From assembly GCA_945891505.1 (NCBI GenBank), contig CAMDDL010000004.1, positions 1 through 64,000 on the forward strand: DNA of 64,000 bases, given 5' to 3'. Source of the DNA: Maricaulis salignorans (GTDB lineage: Bacteria; Pseudomonadota; Alphaproteobacteria; Caulobacterales; Aquidulcibacteraceae). The notes below the pieces were generated by a model. The model had not been told where the DNA came from. It saw only the letters and a program-made list of their open reading frames with translations, and made no database searches. A program made the translations under genes and the position numbers. Shown here in pieces: positions 1 through 8,831 of this stretch; the stretch's first letter is position 1; each line of letters begins with the position of its first letter.

Positions 1-6
1 CAATCC

Positions 7-35
7 TTGACTCTGAGGCACCAATCCCGTTTAAG
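7..35 (+). promoter_or_regulatory. Candidate sigma-70 promoter of rpsD
   Basis: A TTGACT hexamer (7-12) is followed after 17 bases by TTTAAG (30-35). This matches the -35 element at 5 of 6 positions and the -10 element at 4 of 6. It lies about 125 bases upstream of rpsD, which would leave a leader long enough for the translational control known for ribosomal proteins. Nothing else in bases 1-159 looks coding. The call rests on hexamer match alone. Confidence 0.35.
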
Positions 36-159
36 CGCGCCTTCCTGCTGGGTTGGCACTGCCTTCACTGGGGGAAAACATGGGTGATGGATTTCCGGCC
101 ATTGCAATCGCGACACATGGTGTGCCGCCCGGACCGTCAAAAACGTAAATGGACTAAAC

Positions 160-780
160 ATGTCAAAGCGCATTGCTGCGAAGTATAAAATCGACCGTCG
201 CCTCAGTGAGAACCTGTGGGGCCGTCCAAAAAGCCCAGTGAACAAGCGGACCTACAAGCCAGGTCAGCACGGCCCAACCGCCCGTCCAGCCAAAGTTTCT
301 GCATTTGGTGCTCAGCTGCGCGCCAAGCAAAAGCTGAAGGGCTATTATGGCAACATCACCGAGAAGCAGTTCGCTGGGCTCTATGAAGAAGCCGCGCGCC
401 GCAAGGGCAACACTGCTGAAAACCTGATCGGCCTGTTGGAGTGCCGTCTTGATGCAATGGTCTACCGCGCGAAATTCGTGCCAACCGTATTTGCGTCACG
501 CCAATTTGTGAACCATGGCCACATCACGGTCAACGGCAAGAAGGTCAACATTCCTTCGTACCGCTTGCGCGTCGGTGACGTTGTCCAAGTTCGTGAAAAG
601 TCCCGCACCATGGCGCTTGTCTTGGAAGCCCTGGACTCGGCCGAGCGCGACTTCCCTGACTATGTTGAAATGGATGTCGGCGCGATGAAGGCCACCTTCT
701 TGCGCGTGCCTGAATTGGCTGACGTACCTTATCCAGTCAAAATGGAACCAAACATGGTTGTGGAATATTACGCTTCGTAA
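160..780 (+). CDS. rpsD: 30S ribosomal protein S4
   Basis: This is a primary 16S rRNA-binding protein that nucleates assembly of the small-subunit body. The 206-residue length is normal for alphaproteobacterial S4. The N-terminal S4 domain begins [10 protein letters not shown] and carries the conserved NLWGRPKSP segment. The S4 RNA-binding fold follows around residues 95-160, with CRLDAMVYR and [14 protein letters not shown]. There are no paired zinc-binding cysteines near the N-terminus, so this is the zinc-independent form. It is a single-gene unit with its own terminator right after the stop codon. The identification is secure. Confidence 0.98.
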   Translation: MSKRIAAKYKIDRRLSENLWGRPKSPVNKRTYKPGQHGPTARPAKVSAFGAQLRAKQKLKGYYGNITEKQFAGLYEEAARRKGNTAENLIGLLECRLDAMVYRAKFVPTVFASRQFVNHGHITVNGKKVNIPSYRLRVGDVVQVREKSRTMALVLEALDSAERDFPDYVEMDVGAMKATFLRVPELADVPYPVKMEPNMVVEYYAS

Positions 781-803
781 TCTCGACCAGAAATCAAACA
801 CAG

Positions 804-839
804 AAAAGCCCGCTCAGCATTGGCTGGGCGGGCTTTTTT
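804..839 (+). terminator. Rho-independent terminator after rpsD
   Basis: A 12-bp stem (AGCCCGCTCAGC paired with GCTGGGCGGGCT, one G-U pair) with a short loop is followed by a run of six T. An A-run precedes the stem, so the same hairpin can also terminate the convergent grxD transcript coming from the right. Confidence 0.9.
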
Positions 840-859
840 GTATCTTGAAGATCGGGCGA

Positions 860-1189
860 TCAAGCTTGAAGTGGAACGCCTGCATCGCTGAGAACCTGCT
901 TCAATTCGCCGGTTTCAAACATCTCGCGAATGATGTCGCAGCCACCAACAAACTCACCCTTGACATAGAGCTGTGGGATGGTGGGCCAGTTGGAATAGTC
1001 TTTGATGCCTTGACGGACGTCTTCATTGGCCAGAACGTTCACGTCTTGAAAGTCCACACCAACATGGTCCAAAATCTTGACCACGGTCCCGGAGAATCCG
1101 CACATTGGCATGCGCGATGTGCCCTTCATAAACAGAACCACATCATTGGTTTTGACCAGATTATCAATAAAGGCTTGTGCGTCGCTCAT
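860..1189 (-). CDS. grxD: Monothiol CGFS glutaredoxin
   Basis: This protein carries and delivers [2Fe-2S] clusters, usually as a homodimer or as a heterodimer with a BolA protein. It has 109 residues, with the CGFS active site near residue 30 and the glutathione-binding WPTIPQLYV and GGCDI segments. The frame stays open a further 28 codons upstream, but the ATG at 1189 matches the family start and has a GAGGAG ribosome site about 9 bases before it. The BolA gene with which such glutaredoxins usually form a unit lies 2.2 kb away, separated by an opposite-strand gene. The family call is secure. Confidence 0.95.
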   Translation of the reverse strand: MSDAQAFIDNLVKTNDVVLFMKGTSRMPMCGFSGTVVKILDHVGVDFQDVNVLANEDVRQGIKDYSNWPTIPQLYVKGEFVGGCDIIREMFETGELKQVLSDAGVPLQA

Positions 1190-1504
1190 GGCTCGTGCTC
1201 CTCGCTGGGGTCCAGGATGTGTTGAAGAAGGTTTCAGCCTTCGATGGAACACATGAACCGCTGCGTCAATCATTGTTTGACCAGATGGGTCTGAGAAAAG
1301 TGTCTGTCTAGCCTTCAGCTAGGGATTACGGGCCATCTGGTCAAGTCCAAGAAGAATTTGCGCTTGTTTGGCGATACCCATTGCTAGCAAGGCGGATCTC
1401 TCATTATAGATAAGGCATCTGGTCTATTCTTTGGCTTTCGACGCGGTGCATTTTGACCAGAAGTCGCGCCCGTCTGAGGGGGCCATTTCGGTGGCTGCAT
1501 CTTG
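1190..1504. other. 315-bp divergent intergenic region with clustered GACCAGA repeats
   Basis: This is the shared upstream region of grxD (leftward) and the PPC-repeat gene (rightward). It holds the 12-bp inverted repeat described separately and further GACCAGA/TCTGGTC copies at 1418-1424 and 1455-1461. A possible rightward promoter is TTGCTA (1381-1386) with TATAGA (1405-1410). In the grxD leader there is a 5-bp GAAGG/CCTTC hairpin. No coding sequence or tRNA is visible. Confidence 0.5.
1277..1344. repeat. 12-bp perfect inverted repeat with nested hairpin
   Basis: TTGACCAGATGG (1277-1288) and CCATCTGGTCAA (1333-1344) are perfect inverse complements 44 bases apart. Between them CTAGC (1308-1312) and GCTAG (1318-1322) form a second, inner hairpin. 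The arrangement could be a folded RNA element, two facing operator sites, or a degenerate miniature repeat. The core heptamer recurs on either side, at 1154, 1418, 1455 and 1574. Confidence 0.6.
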
Positions 1505-3370
1505 ATGCGTCAACATTGGTTAGGATCAGTTTCATTCTTTGTGATTTTGGTCGCCAGTCCTGTCATCGCGCAATCTGGTCTCCGCCCTCTGACGCTTGGG
1601 CAGCCCCTTCAAGGCTCCATGGGTCCAGAAGACCCAGTCCTTGAAAGCGATGATAGCAGTTATGAGCTTTTTCAAGTTCAGGCCCCTAAGGGGCAGATGG
1701 TCACGGTGACGCTAACCAGCACGGCCTTCCAGCCCATATTGGCCGTTGCTGAGCAAATTGACGAGGAATGTGAGGGGTGCACAGCATCGGTTGGCGAGAC
1801 GGACAAGCCCGCGGTTGTTCGCCGACTTGTTCCCGCCTCTGGTTTACTCCAAGTCCGGGCCAACACCATGAATAAGGGCGACCGCGGGGTGTTTACGATC
1901 CTTGCAACAGTGTCGCAGCCACCCCCGATTTCGGCGCGTTCGCTCCCCTTTGGCCAAAGCGTTTCTGACGCTCTCGATGTAAACGATGCGGTCACGAGTG
2001 AAGGGACAACAATTGACGCTTATGCCGTGCGTTTGAACGCTGAGCAGGAAATTCAGCTTGATCTTACGTCCGATGACTTCGACCCCAAGCTTGAGCTATT
2101 GACCCCTGCAGGTGCGAAGGTTGCTGAAGATGATGATGGCGGGCCGGGCACCAGTGCACGCATCCGCTACGTTGTCCCGCGTGCAGGTCTCTACCAAGTT
2201 CGTGTCACTGCTGTCGGTTCTGGTGAAGTCGGCACTTATGTCTTGACGACAGGATTACGTCAGGAACTGCCGCCAATGCCAGCGCCCATCTTGATTGCCT
2301 TGGGCCAAGCAGTTACCGGAGCGTTATCAAACACGACGCCACGTTACGAGACAGATGGCGAAGAAATCTTTGCCGTGCGTTACGGTCTTCGCCTAGAGGG
2401 AGGCAAGGCATATCGGATCGCGCTGAATGCTGCCAACGGCAGTGAGTTAGATCCCAAGATCTCCATTGGAAAAATTGCGGCCGATGGCAGTCTGGAAAGT
2501 TTAGCCCAAGATGATGATGGCGGCAACGGCAAAAATGCCCTTTTGCGCTACCGTCCAGAGACGTCTGGAGCTTATGTTTTAGAAGTTCAAAAAATAGGCC
2601 GCACCAATGGTTCTTACCGGTTGCTGGTCGAGCAAGCCGCAGCAGACCGCGCGCCTTTGGCCTCCCAAGCCTTGCGCCTTGGTGAAAATGTAACTGGTGA
2701 GCTGCGCGATGGGGGCGCGCGCTTGGGTGCTAATGATACCCTTTTCAACACCTACTCCATCGCGCTGCGGGCCGGCCAACGGGTCAATGTGACGATGGAG
2801 AAGGAGGGTGATACCAGCCTAGACCCCTTGTTAGAGATTGGTCTTTTGACGTCCTCCGCTTTTAAGGCTCTAGCCAAAGATGATGACGGTGGACAAGGCT
2901 TGAACGCCAGAATTAAGTTTACCGCACCGAGCGATGGTACCTATGTTATTCGCGCGACAGCAGGTGAGCCGACGCAAGAAGGCGCTTACACCATCGGTGT
3001 CAGTGACATACCGGCATCTGTTGTGCCGCCGTTCCCTGCCAGGGCAAAATTTGGCGAAACGATTCGCGGTAGTCTCGGCACAAATGACCCCTTACGAAAC
3101 GATAGTCACTATTTCGATCGCTATGTCTTCAATGGCCAAGTCGGTGAAACCTTTGAGATTACGGCCAGCTCGGAGAGCTTCGATATTAGTGTGGGCGCAC
3201 GCCAGCTTGACCGCGTCGATGACGACTATGCTTTCGACGATGATAGTGGCGGCGGCACAAACGCCAAATTGATCTATACGGTCACGACTGCCGGGCCGCA
3301 GATCATTCGTGTCACAACGATCGAGGAATCAGCGGAGGGCGATTACAGCCTGTTGATCATCAAGAAGTAG
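1505..3370 (+). CDS. Secreted protein with five PPC-type beta-sandwich repeats
   Basis: The product is a 621-residue exported protein built almost entirely of tandem repeats resembling the bacterial pre-peptidase C-terminal (PPC) domain. A signal peptide with a hydrophobic core ends near residue 23 (SPVIAQ). Five units of about 110-120 residues follow. Units 2, 3 and 4 carry an identical acidic DDDGG turn followed by an aromatic strand. Unit 5 has DDDSGGG, and unit 1 replaces the turn with a two-cysteine EECEGC segment. No protease or other catalytic domain is attached, so the repeats themselves must be the functional part, perhaps for binding at the cell surface. A TTG three bases upstream is a less likely start. 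The exact role is unknown. Confidence 0.75.
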   Translation: MRQHWLGSVSFFVILVASPVIAQSGLRPLTLGQPLQGSMGPEDPVLESDDSSYELFQVQAPKGQMVTVTLTSTAFQPILAVAEQIDEECEGCTASVGETDKPAVVRRLVPASGLLQVRANTMNKGDRGVFTILATVSQPPPISARSLPFGQSVSDALDVNDAVTSEGTTIDAYAVRLNAEQEIQLDLTSDDFDPKLELLTPAGAKVAEDDDGGPGTSARIRYVVPRAGLYQVRVTAVGSGEVGTYVLTTGLRQELPPMPAPILIALGQAVTGALSNTTPRYETDGEEIFAVRYGLRLEGGKAYRIALNAANGSELDPKISIGKIAADGSLESLAQDDDGGNGKNALLRYRPETSGAYVLEVQKIGRTNGSYRLLVEQAAADRAPLASQALRLGENVTGELRDGGARLGANDTLFNTYSIALRAGQRVNVTMEKEGDTSLDPLLEIGLLTSSAFKALAKDDDGGQGLNARIKFTAPSDGTYVIRATAGEPTQEGAYTIGVSDIPASVVPPFPARAKFGETIRGSLGTNDPLRNDSHYFDRYVFNGQVGETFEITASSESFDISVGARQLDRVDDDYAFDDDSGGGTNAKLIYTVTTAGPQIIRVTTIEESAEGDYSLLIIKK

Positions 3371-3381
3371 TAAGCCTTGCT

Positions 3382-3615
3382 TTAGGACTTCAAACTCGTT
3401 TCAAGGGCGAGCGCGTGTAGCTCGCCCCCCATCTTGCCCTTCAGCGAGGCATAGACAGCTTGGTGCTGCTTGACCCGGTTCATACCAGCAAAGCCGTCGC
3501 TTTTTACGATGGCCTTGTAGTGGTCTCCGTCGCCAGCGAGATCGATGATCTCAATATCAGCATCGGGAAAAGCATCCAAAATCATTGACTTGATGTCATT
3601 GGCGGCCATGGGCAT
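3382..3615 (-). CDS. bolA: BolA/IbaG family protein
   Basis: This is a 77-residue BolA-like protein. Such proteins pair with monothiol CGFS glutaredoxins to bind and traffic [2Fe-2S] clusters. The fold is seen in the N-terminal helix (IKSMILDAFPDADIEIIDL), the DGDHYKAIVKSDGFAGMNRVKQHQ core and the C-terminal ALALET helix. The conserved histidine in the RVKQHQ segment is present. The start at 3615 has GGAG eight bases upstream. It follows purL by 30 bases on the same strand and is probably co-transcribed. Its likely partner GrxD is encoded further left at 860-1189. Confidence 0.9.
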   Translation of the reverse strand: MPMAANDIKSMILDAFPDADIEIIDLAGDGDHYKAIVKSDGFAGMNRVKQHQAVYASLKGKMGGELHALALETSLKS

Positions 3616-3645
3616 GTCTGTCTCCGGGGTAAGGGGGTTTGGCCG

Positions 3646-5859
3646 TTAAGCCATAAAGGCGGGCATCCAGGCTTCGTGGGCCTGTTTCAGATCAGCAATA
3701 TCAATGGCTAAGACGTCTTGAATGGCCAGTTCGCATCCCCCGGCCGAACCAATGGCCGCGCAGGGAATGGCTTTCGCTTCCAAAGCTTCAAATACGCTAT
3801 CGGCATGGGTTGGGTTTACAATAAGGAGGTAACGGGCCTGATCCTCGCTTAATAGGGCTGCTTCGGCGCTTAAGCCTTGGGGCAAGGTGATTGCGAGGCC
3901 GGTGCCGGACGCCATAGCAATGTCAGCCGCAGCAATCAGGAGACCGCCGTCGGATAAATCATGGCAGGAGCGGATATGGCCTGTTTGGATGAGGCCGCGG
4001 ACAACGTCACCGTTCAAGCGCTCTTGCGTGAGATCGATTTGCGGTGGCGCGCCATCTTCACGGCCCCAAACTTCGCGTAGGGCCAAGGTCGCGCCCAAAT
4101 TGTCTGTGGTTTTTCCAACCAGTATGACCATGTCGCCCATGTCTACCGCACCAAAGCCAACGCGCTTGGTGTAGTCTGATAGAAGGCCGACTCCGCCAAT
4201 CGCCGGGGTTGGCGGGATCGCTTGGCCCGAGGTCTCGTTATAGAGGCTGACATTGCCCGACACGACTGGGAAGTCGAGGACGGCACAGGCCTCAGCCATA
4301 CCATCGGTTGCGCGCACAAATTGGCCCATGATTTCAGGACGTTGTGGGTTGCCGAAATTCAGATTGTCGGTAATTGCAATGGGGCTTGCGCCTGTGGCCG
4401 TCAGGTTTCGCCACGCTTCGGCGACGACTTGCTTCCCGCCTTCAAACGGGTCCGCCAACACATAACGGGGCGTACAGTCACAGCTGATCGCCAGCGCTTT
4501 TTTAGTATTGTGGATACGCACAATCGCTGCATCTGACGGCGTGGCGCTTTCTTCGAGGCTGTCAGCCATCACATGGCGGTCATATTGTTCCCACAGCCAA
4601 CGCTTCGACGCGCCATCAGGGCAGGACAATAACTTCAAAGTTGCTTCACGCCAGTCCGCAATAGGGGTCAGCATCGCGCTGGTGACAGCAGGGTGCAGCG
4701 CAGGCTGTACCCAAGGCCGATCATAATTTGGCGCATCTTCACTCAAGGGTGCAACCGGGATGTCGCAAACAATGTCACCATTCCAGTGCAAGACCATCCG
4801 GCCTGTATCCGTGGTTTTGCCAATCACAGCAAAATCAATGTCCCACTTCTTCATGATGGCCTCAGCCTCGGCCTCACGGCCCGGCTTTAGGATGGCCAGC
4901 ATGCGCTCCTGGCTCTCTGATAACATCATTTCATAAGGCGTCATGCCGGTCTCGCGAACGGGAACGGTGTTCATATCTAGCTCGATGCCCAGATATTCCT
5001 TGCCCGCCATTTCGACCGAGGAAGACGTGAGGCCAGCTGCCCCCATGTCTTGGATTGCCTCGATGCTGTCGGTTGCCATCAATTCAAGGCAGGCCTCAAT
5101 CAAGAGTTTCTCGACAAATGGGTCGCCAACTTGCACGGTTGGGCGCTTCTCCTCGCTCGCCTCGTCGAATTCAGCGCTGGCCATGGTAGCCCCGTGAATC
5201 CCATCGCGGCCTGTCTTGGAACCGAAATAGACAATCGGGCTGCCGATTTTGGCGCCGCGTGCATAGAAAATCTTGTCCGCATCGGCGAGGCCTACGCACA
5301 TGGCATTGACAAGAATATTGCCATTATAGCCCGGGTGGAAATTCGTCTCGCCGCAGACGGTTGGTACGCCAACGCAATTGCCATAGCCGCCAATCCCAGC
5401 CACCACGCCAGATACCAGACGTCGGGTTAAAGGATGGTCTGGACTGCCAAAGCGTAGCGCATTGGCCAATGCGATCGGGCGGGCACCCATGGTGAACACA
5501 TCACGCATGATGCCGCCCACACCCGTCGCCGCCCCTTGATAGGGTTCGATAAAGCTTGGGTGGTTATGGCTTTCCATCTTAAAGACGGCGGCCTGCCCAT
5601 CATCAATGTCGATCACACCAGCATTTTCGCCTGGACCCTGGATGACGCGCGGGCCTTTGGTGGGGAATTTAGCCAAATGCCGCCGTGAGCTTTTGTAGCT
5701 ACAATGTTCTGACCACATGACAGAGAAAATGCCGAGCTCTGTTAAATTGGGTTCTCGGCCCAAGCGGTCTAGAATTACGGCATATTCCGCCTCTGATAGG
5801 CCGTGTTCGGCAACCAGGGCGGGGGTCATGGGCGGTTCGGCGGGCAAAGCTGTGATCAT
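3646..5859 (-). CDS. purL: Phosphoribosylformylglycinamidine synthase subunit II
   Basis: PurL converts FGAR to FGAM in purine synthesis using ATP and ammonia supplied by PurQ. The 737-residue length is that of the small, three-subunit (PurS/PurQ/PurL) type. Recognisable segments are [10 protein letters not shown] near residue 50, MESHNHPS near residue 95, the ATP-binding GGNGVG-like region around residues 110-120, and the SNVSLYNET-type motif (seen here as [10 protein letters not shown]) in the second half. purS and purQ are not in the window. An alternative ATG ten codons in (5829) is equally possible because neither start has a clear ribosome site. It leads into bolA. Confidence 0.97.
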   Translation of the reverse strand: MITALPAEPPMTPALVAEHGLSEAEYAVILDRLGREPNLTELGIFSVMWSEHCSYKSSRRHLAKFPTKGPRVIQGPGENAGVIDIDDGQAAVFKMESHNHPSFIEPYQGAATGVGGIMRDVFTMGARPIALANALRFGSPDHPLTRRLVSGVVAGIGGYGNCVGVPTVCGETNFHPGYNGNILVNAMCVGLADADKIFYARGAKIGSPIVYFGSKTGRDGIHGATMASAEFDEASEEKRPTVQVGDPFVEKLLIEACLELMATDSIEAIQDMGAAGLTSSSVEMAGKEYLGIELDMNTVPVRETGMTPYEMMLSESQERMLAILKPGREAEAEAIMKKWDIDFAVIGKTTDTGRMVLHWNGDIVCDIPVAPLSEDAPNYDRPWVQPALHPAVTSAMLTPIADWREATLKLLSCPDGASKRWLWEQYDRHVMADSLEESATPSDAAIVRIHNTKKALAISCDCTPRYVLADPFEGGKQVVAEAWRNLTATGASPIAITDNLNFGNPQRPEIMGQFVRATDGMAEACAVLDFPVVSGNVSLYNETSGQAIPPTPAIGGVGLLSDYTKRVGFGAVDMGDMVILVGKTTDNLGATLALREVWGREDGAPPQIDLTQERLNGDVVRGLIQTGHIRSCHDLSDGGLLIAAADIAMASGTGLAITLPQGLSAEAALLSEDQARYLLIVNPTHADSVFEALEAKAIPCAAIGSAGGCELAIQDVLAIDIADLKQAHEAWMPAFMA

Positions 5860-5982
5860 GGGAAGTGTTTAGCCTGCGTTGGCTGTGGTTTGAAGGGGAA
5901 ACGGGCTTCTCCCCTGCAGTGAAAGCAAGTTGGCTGCCCCATTTGACTTGGCGAAAGGGGCAAATCCGCCCTACATCCACCT

Positions 5983-7482
5983 ATGGTACAAGAGGTGGAT
6001 CGCGAACCCGTAACAATTGTTTCTAAGCCGATTTATGGCCCGCGTTTTGGCGTTGGCATGCTGGCGCTGGTAGCTTTGTTTTCTTTTGGGGTTGGTGTTG
6101 CCACCGGTGGGATTATTCTGCCGTTTTTGAGATCGGCTGCCCCGCTAGGCATCGGCTCGGCCGTGACGGCACCAACGCAAGGGCAAACCAACCAAGCGCT
6201 TCTGTCTATATTACCTCAGACAATCTTGGCTGAATTAGATTCGGTGCAAGGTCCGGTGTCGACCAATTTATCGATTGAGCAATATCTCAATGATCTCGAA
6301 ATCCGCGCGTCGCGAGCAGGCTATCGCGCGTCAAGGTCGTTTCAAAGCCTGCAAACTGGTGCTGAAATTGGCTATGTTTTCAAGCCCGGGCCCAGTGGTA
6401 AGGCCGCCACTAGCGGCATGCCCGAGACTTTGGTTCTAAGGTTTCAAACTGGTCCGCAGGCAGGCACATTGGTTCTAACGCAAATGCGCCGCGATGGGGT
6501 GGCGCTGTCGGCTGGGAAGCGCTTTGCCGATTTGGTGCGCGCAGGTGCTGCTTTGCCGAGTTTGGAAGACACGCAACTTTTGACGTCACGCGGCTTGCTT
6601 GAAGTTAAGGCAGCTGATGGCGGCGCTGCAGCCTATCTTGATGGCGTGCTGGTTTACCCCCGCGCGGCCCAGTTAAAGGGGGAGGACTTGTTGCCGGAGA
6701 AGGCGGGTTCGGATGCGAATGCCGAAGTCATGGCAGCTGGCGCCCCACAAAAGCTGTCGATTCAAGGTGTTTGGCCTGCGGGTGGATTATTGCCGGAGGT
6801 GGCGGTTTTAGTGGCGGCCGAGGCTGCACCAAAGCCCTGCTCAGCGCGTGTAATCGTGTTGGACTTGCGCCGGGGAACGCGCTTCATGTTGGTGGAGCGG
6901 CTTGAAGCTGGCAATCTTCGGCCGGAGGTTCGGGCGCGAGGATTGGCACTCGCCGGGTTTTGTCCATCGGCCTCATCTCTGGCGGTGGCCTCTGGCGAGG
7001 GCCCAGTTCAGTCTGTCGCTTTCTATGACGTGAAAGCAGGCAAACTGGCGTGGGAGACAGCCGCCACTCAAGCGACACCAACAAAGGCCGAGAATCTGGC
7101 ATGGCGAGAGCCGAATGCGGGCCGGATCGCGTCACCCTTGGGCCAGAAAGGCGCACTGGCATCGGTCGCATGCAGGGCGGGCGGCGGCTATACGATCGCT
7201 GTCTCGGGGCTACCCGCGCCTACGAAGGGTACTAATGGGCCTGTGCGAGTCAGCAGTGGCGGGAAAAGTGCAAGTTTGACAATGGACTGGAAACCAAGCG
7301 CCAATGGCTATGAAGTCGATGGCACGGCAGACGCTGTATCGTCTGATCCTTTTTTGGCCCGCCTTGGTGCTGGTCAGCCTTTGGACTTCGCCAGCAATGG
7401 CGCAACAATCACGGTTTCAGCCCCCCAGCCAGCCCAGCTTGAAAGGCTAATCGCGCGCTGCAAGAAGCCCAAGGCCGAGTAG
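5983..7482 (+). CDS. Unrecognised membrane-anchored protein
   Basis: This 499-residue protein belongs to no family I recognise. A single membrane segment spans about residues 22-48, preceded by a short cytoplasmic tail, so the rest is probably periplasmic. The remainder has an alternating beta-rich, low-charge character. Four cysteines occur in the second half (PKPCSAR, AGFCPSA, SVACRAG and IARCKKP), enough for two disulfides. The gene is divergent from purL and convergent with bdhA, so it is probably transcribed alone. The start is uncertain: no clear ribosome site precedes the ATG. The reading frame is long and uninterrupted and should be real. Confidence 0.7.
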   Translation: MVQEVDREPVTIVSKPIYGPRFGVGMLALVALFSFGVGVATGGIILPFLRSAAPLGIGSAVTAPTQGQTNQALLSILPQTILAELDSVQGPVSTNLSIEQYLNDLEIRASRAGYRASRSFQSLQTGAEIGYVFKPGPSGKAATSGMPETLVLRFQTGPQAGTLVLTQMRRDGVALSAGKRFADLVRAGAALPSLEDTQLLTSRGLLEVKAADGGAAAYLDGVLVYPRAAQLKGEDLLPEKAGSDANAEVMAAGAPQKLSIQGVWPAGGLLPEVAVLVAAEAAPKPCSARVIVLDLRRGTRFMLVERLEAGNLRPEVRARGLALAGFCPSASSLAVASGEGPVQSVAFYDVKAGKLAWETAATQATPTKAENLAWREPNAGRIASPLGQKGALASVACRAGGGYTIAVSGLPAPTKGTNGPVRVSSGGKSASLTMDWKPSANGYEVDGTADAVSSDPFLARLGAGQPLDFASNGATITVSAPQPAQLERLIARCKKPKAE

Positions 7483-7492
7483 TTATGTAAAT

Positions 7493-8281
7493 TTACTGGG
7501 CAGTCCAGCCGCCATCCATCGTCAGAATCGCGCCATTGATTTGCGCGGCTGAATCGCTAGCTAGATAAAGCGCGAACGAAGCCACTTGCTCAACCGTCAC
7601 AAATTGCTTGGTTGGCTGGGCAGCTAGCAACACGTTTTGGATGACTTCCTCTTCACTAATCCCACGTGACTTTGCTTGATCTGGGATTTGTGCTTTCACG
7701 AGGCCGGTCAAGACATAGCCGGGGCAGATCGCATTGCAGGTGACGCCGTCTTTGGCATGTTCGAGCGCAACCGCTTTGGTTAACCCCACGACGCCATGCT
7801 TGGCTGCGACATAGGCTGACTTGAACGGGCTGGCGACCAGACCGTGCGCCGAGGCGATATTGATGATCCGGCCCCATTTTTGTGTTGCCATGCCCGGAAT
7901 CGCGTGGCGGATGGTATGAAAAGCTGAGCTGAGATTGATGCCGATGATTTGATCCCATTTTTCGGCCGGGAAATCTTCAATCGGAGCGACAAACTGAATA
8001 CCCGCATTATTGACGACGACATCCAGCCGCCCAAAGTGCGTCCGTGTTTTGCTGACCATGTCTTCTATTTCAGCCGGGGCCATCATATTGGCAGGATGAT
8101 AAAGCACATCGACCTTATGGACGTTGGCAAGCTTCGCCCGAACGGTTTCGATCTGATCCGCTTCCCCCAGTCCATTGATGACCACGCCATAGCCAGCTTC
8201 AGCAAAGGCTTCTGCAATGGCAAGTCCGATTCCGCTGGTGGAACCGGTAACAAGGGCGACTTTTTGCGTGGTTGCAGTCAT
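7493..8281 (-). CDS. bdhA: 3-hydroxybutyrate dehydrogenase
   Basis: This NAD-dependent short-chain dehydrogenase interconverts 3-hydroxybutyrate and acetoacetate, the first step after poly-3-hydroxybutyrate breakdown. It has 262 residues, with the cofactor motif TGSTSGIG (12-19), NNAG (91-94) and the catalytic set N116, S144, Y157, K161. The family-specific IASAHGLVASPFKSAYVAAKHG stretch distinguishes it from generic reductases (positions 142-163). A GGAG ribosome site lies about 8 bases before the ATG. The mRNA leader carries competing hairpins (see 8303-8331). It acts together with the acetoacetyl-CoA reductase at 37169-37891 in polymer metabolism. Confidence 0.93.
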   Translation of the reverse strand: MTATTQKVALVTGSTSGIGLAIAEAFAEAGYGVVINGLGEADQIETVRAKLANVHKVDVLYHPANMMAPAEIEDMVSKTRTHFGRLDVVVNNAGIQFVAPIEDFPAEKWDQIIGINLSSAFHTIRHAIPGMATQKWGRIINIASAHGLVASPFKSAYVAAKHGVVGLTKAVALEHAKDGVTCNAICPGYVLTGLVKAQIPDQAKSRGISEEEVIQNVLLAAQPTKQFVTVEQVASFALYLASDSAAQINGAILTMDGGWTAQ

Positions 8282-8302
8282 TTTAGCTCCAATTCAGATC
8301 AG

Positions 8303-8331
8303 GCAGGTGGGGCTGACCTGCAGGCCCACCT
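8303..8331 (-). promoter_or_regulatory. Mutually exclusive hairpins in the bdhA leader
   Basis: Two stems share bases and cannot coexist: AGGTGGG (8305-8311) with CCCACCT (8325-8331), and GCAGGT (8303-8308) with ACCTGC (8316-8321). The element begins about 20 bases upstream of the bdhA start codon on its transcript strand. Whether it is transcribed, and whether it regulates bdhA, is not shown by the sequence. Confidence 0.35.
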
Positions 8332-8411
8332 CCATTTGATGCTTGACGCATTAGAGCCAAAACGTCAGCACTGGAAGTTATGTTCCACCGAGGAAGCGAG
8401 GAAAGTGAAGC

Positions 8412-8825
8412 ATGGATCCTTCGTTGCAAGCCTTTGTCACCGGTCTGCCCGCCTTTCTGTTGCAAGGCGGCGTTGCGATCGCAATCTGGGCCTTTGGGGT
8501 TTGGCTTTATATGGCCATAACGCCCCATCGCGAGATTGAGCTTGTCCGCGCCGGCAATGCGGCTGCTGGACTCTCGTTAGGGGGCGCAGCAATTGGCATT
8601 GCCATTCCCATTGCTGCCACTTTAGCGACGTCCCATGCCTTGATGGATGTCATTATCTGGGGCTTGACCGCCTTGATTCTGCAATTGGTCATGTTTCGTT
8701 TGGTAGATTTCGTGGTTCGAGGTCTGTCGACGCGCATTGAAAATGGCGAGATGGCCTCTGCCGCGGTTCTTGTAGGCGTCAAGATTGGGGCCGCACTCTT
8801 AACGGCGTCGGCCTTGAACGGCTGA
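8412..8825 (+). CDS. DUF350 family membrane protein
   Basis: This 137-residue integral membrane protein of the DUF350 (YjfL-like) family has four predicted hydrophobic segments at about residues 10-35, 48-70, 76-98 and 115-135. The family signature is visible in AGNAAAGLSLGGAAIGIAIPIA and in the second-half GLSTRIENGEMASAAVLVGVKIGAAL segment, which looks like an internal duplication of the first half. The function of the family is not established. A purine-rich GAGGAAAG precedes the ATG. The next gene begins only 6 bases after its stop, so the two form an operon with the anchored protease. Confidence 0.85.
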   Translation: MDPSLQAFVTGLPAFLLQGGVAIAIWAFGVWLYMAITPHREIELVRAGNAAAGLSLGGAAIGIAIPIAATLATSHALMDVIIWGLTALILQLVMFRLVDFVVRGLSTRIENGEMASAAVLVGVKIGAALLTASALNG

Positions 8826-8831
8826 TTTGCG

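Noticed and set aside
758-1225. A plus-strand frame running from the end of rpsD across grxD
   Set aside because: It covers the rpsD terminator and all of grxD in antisense, and has no recognised domain.
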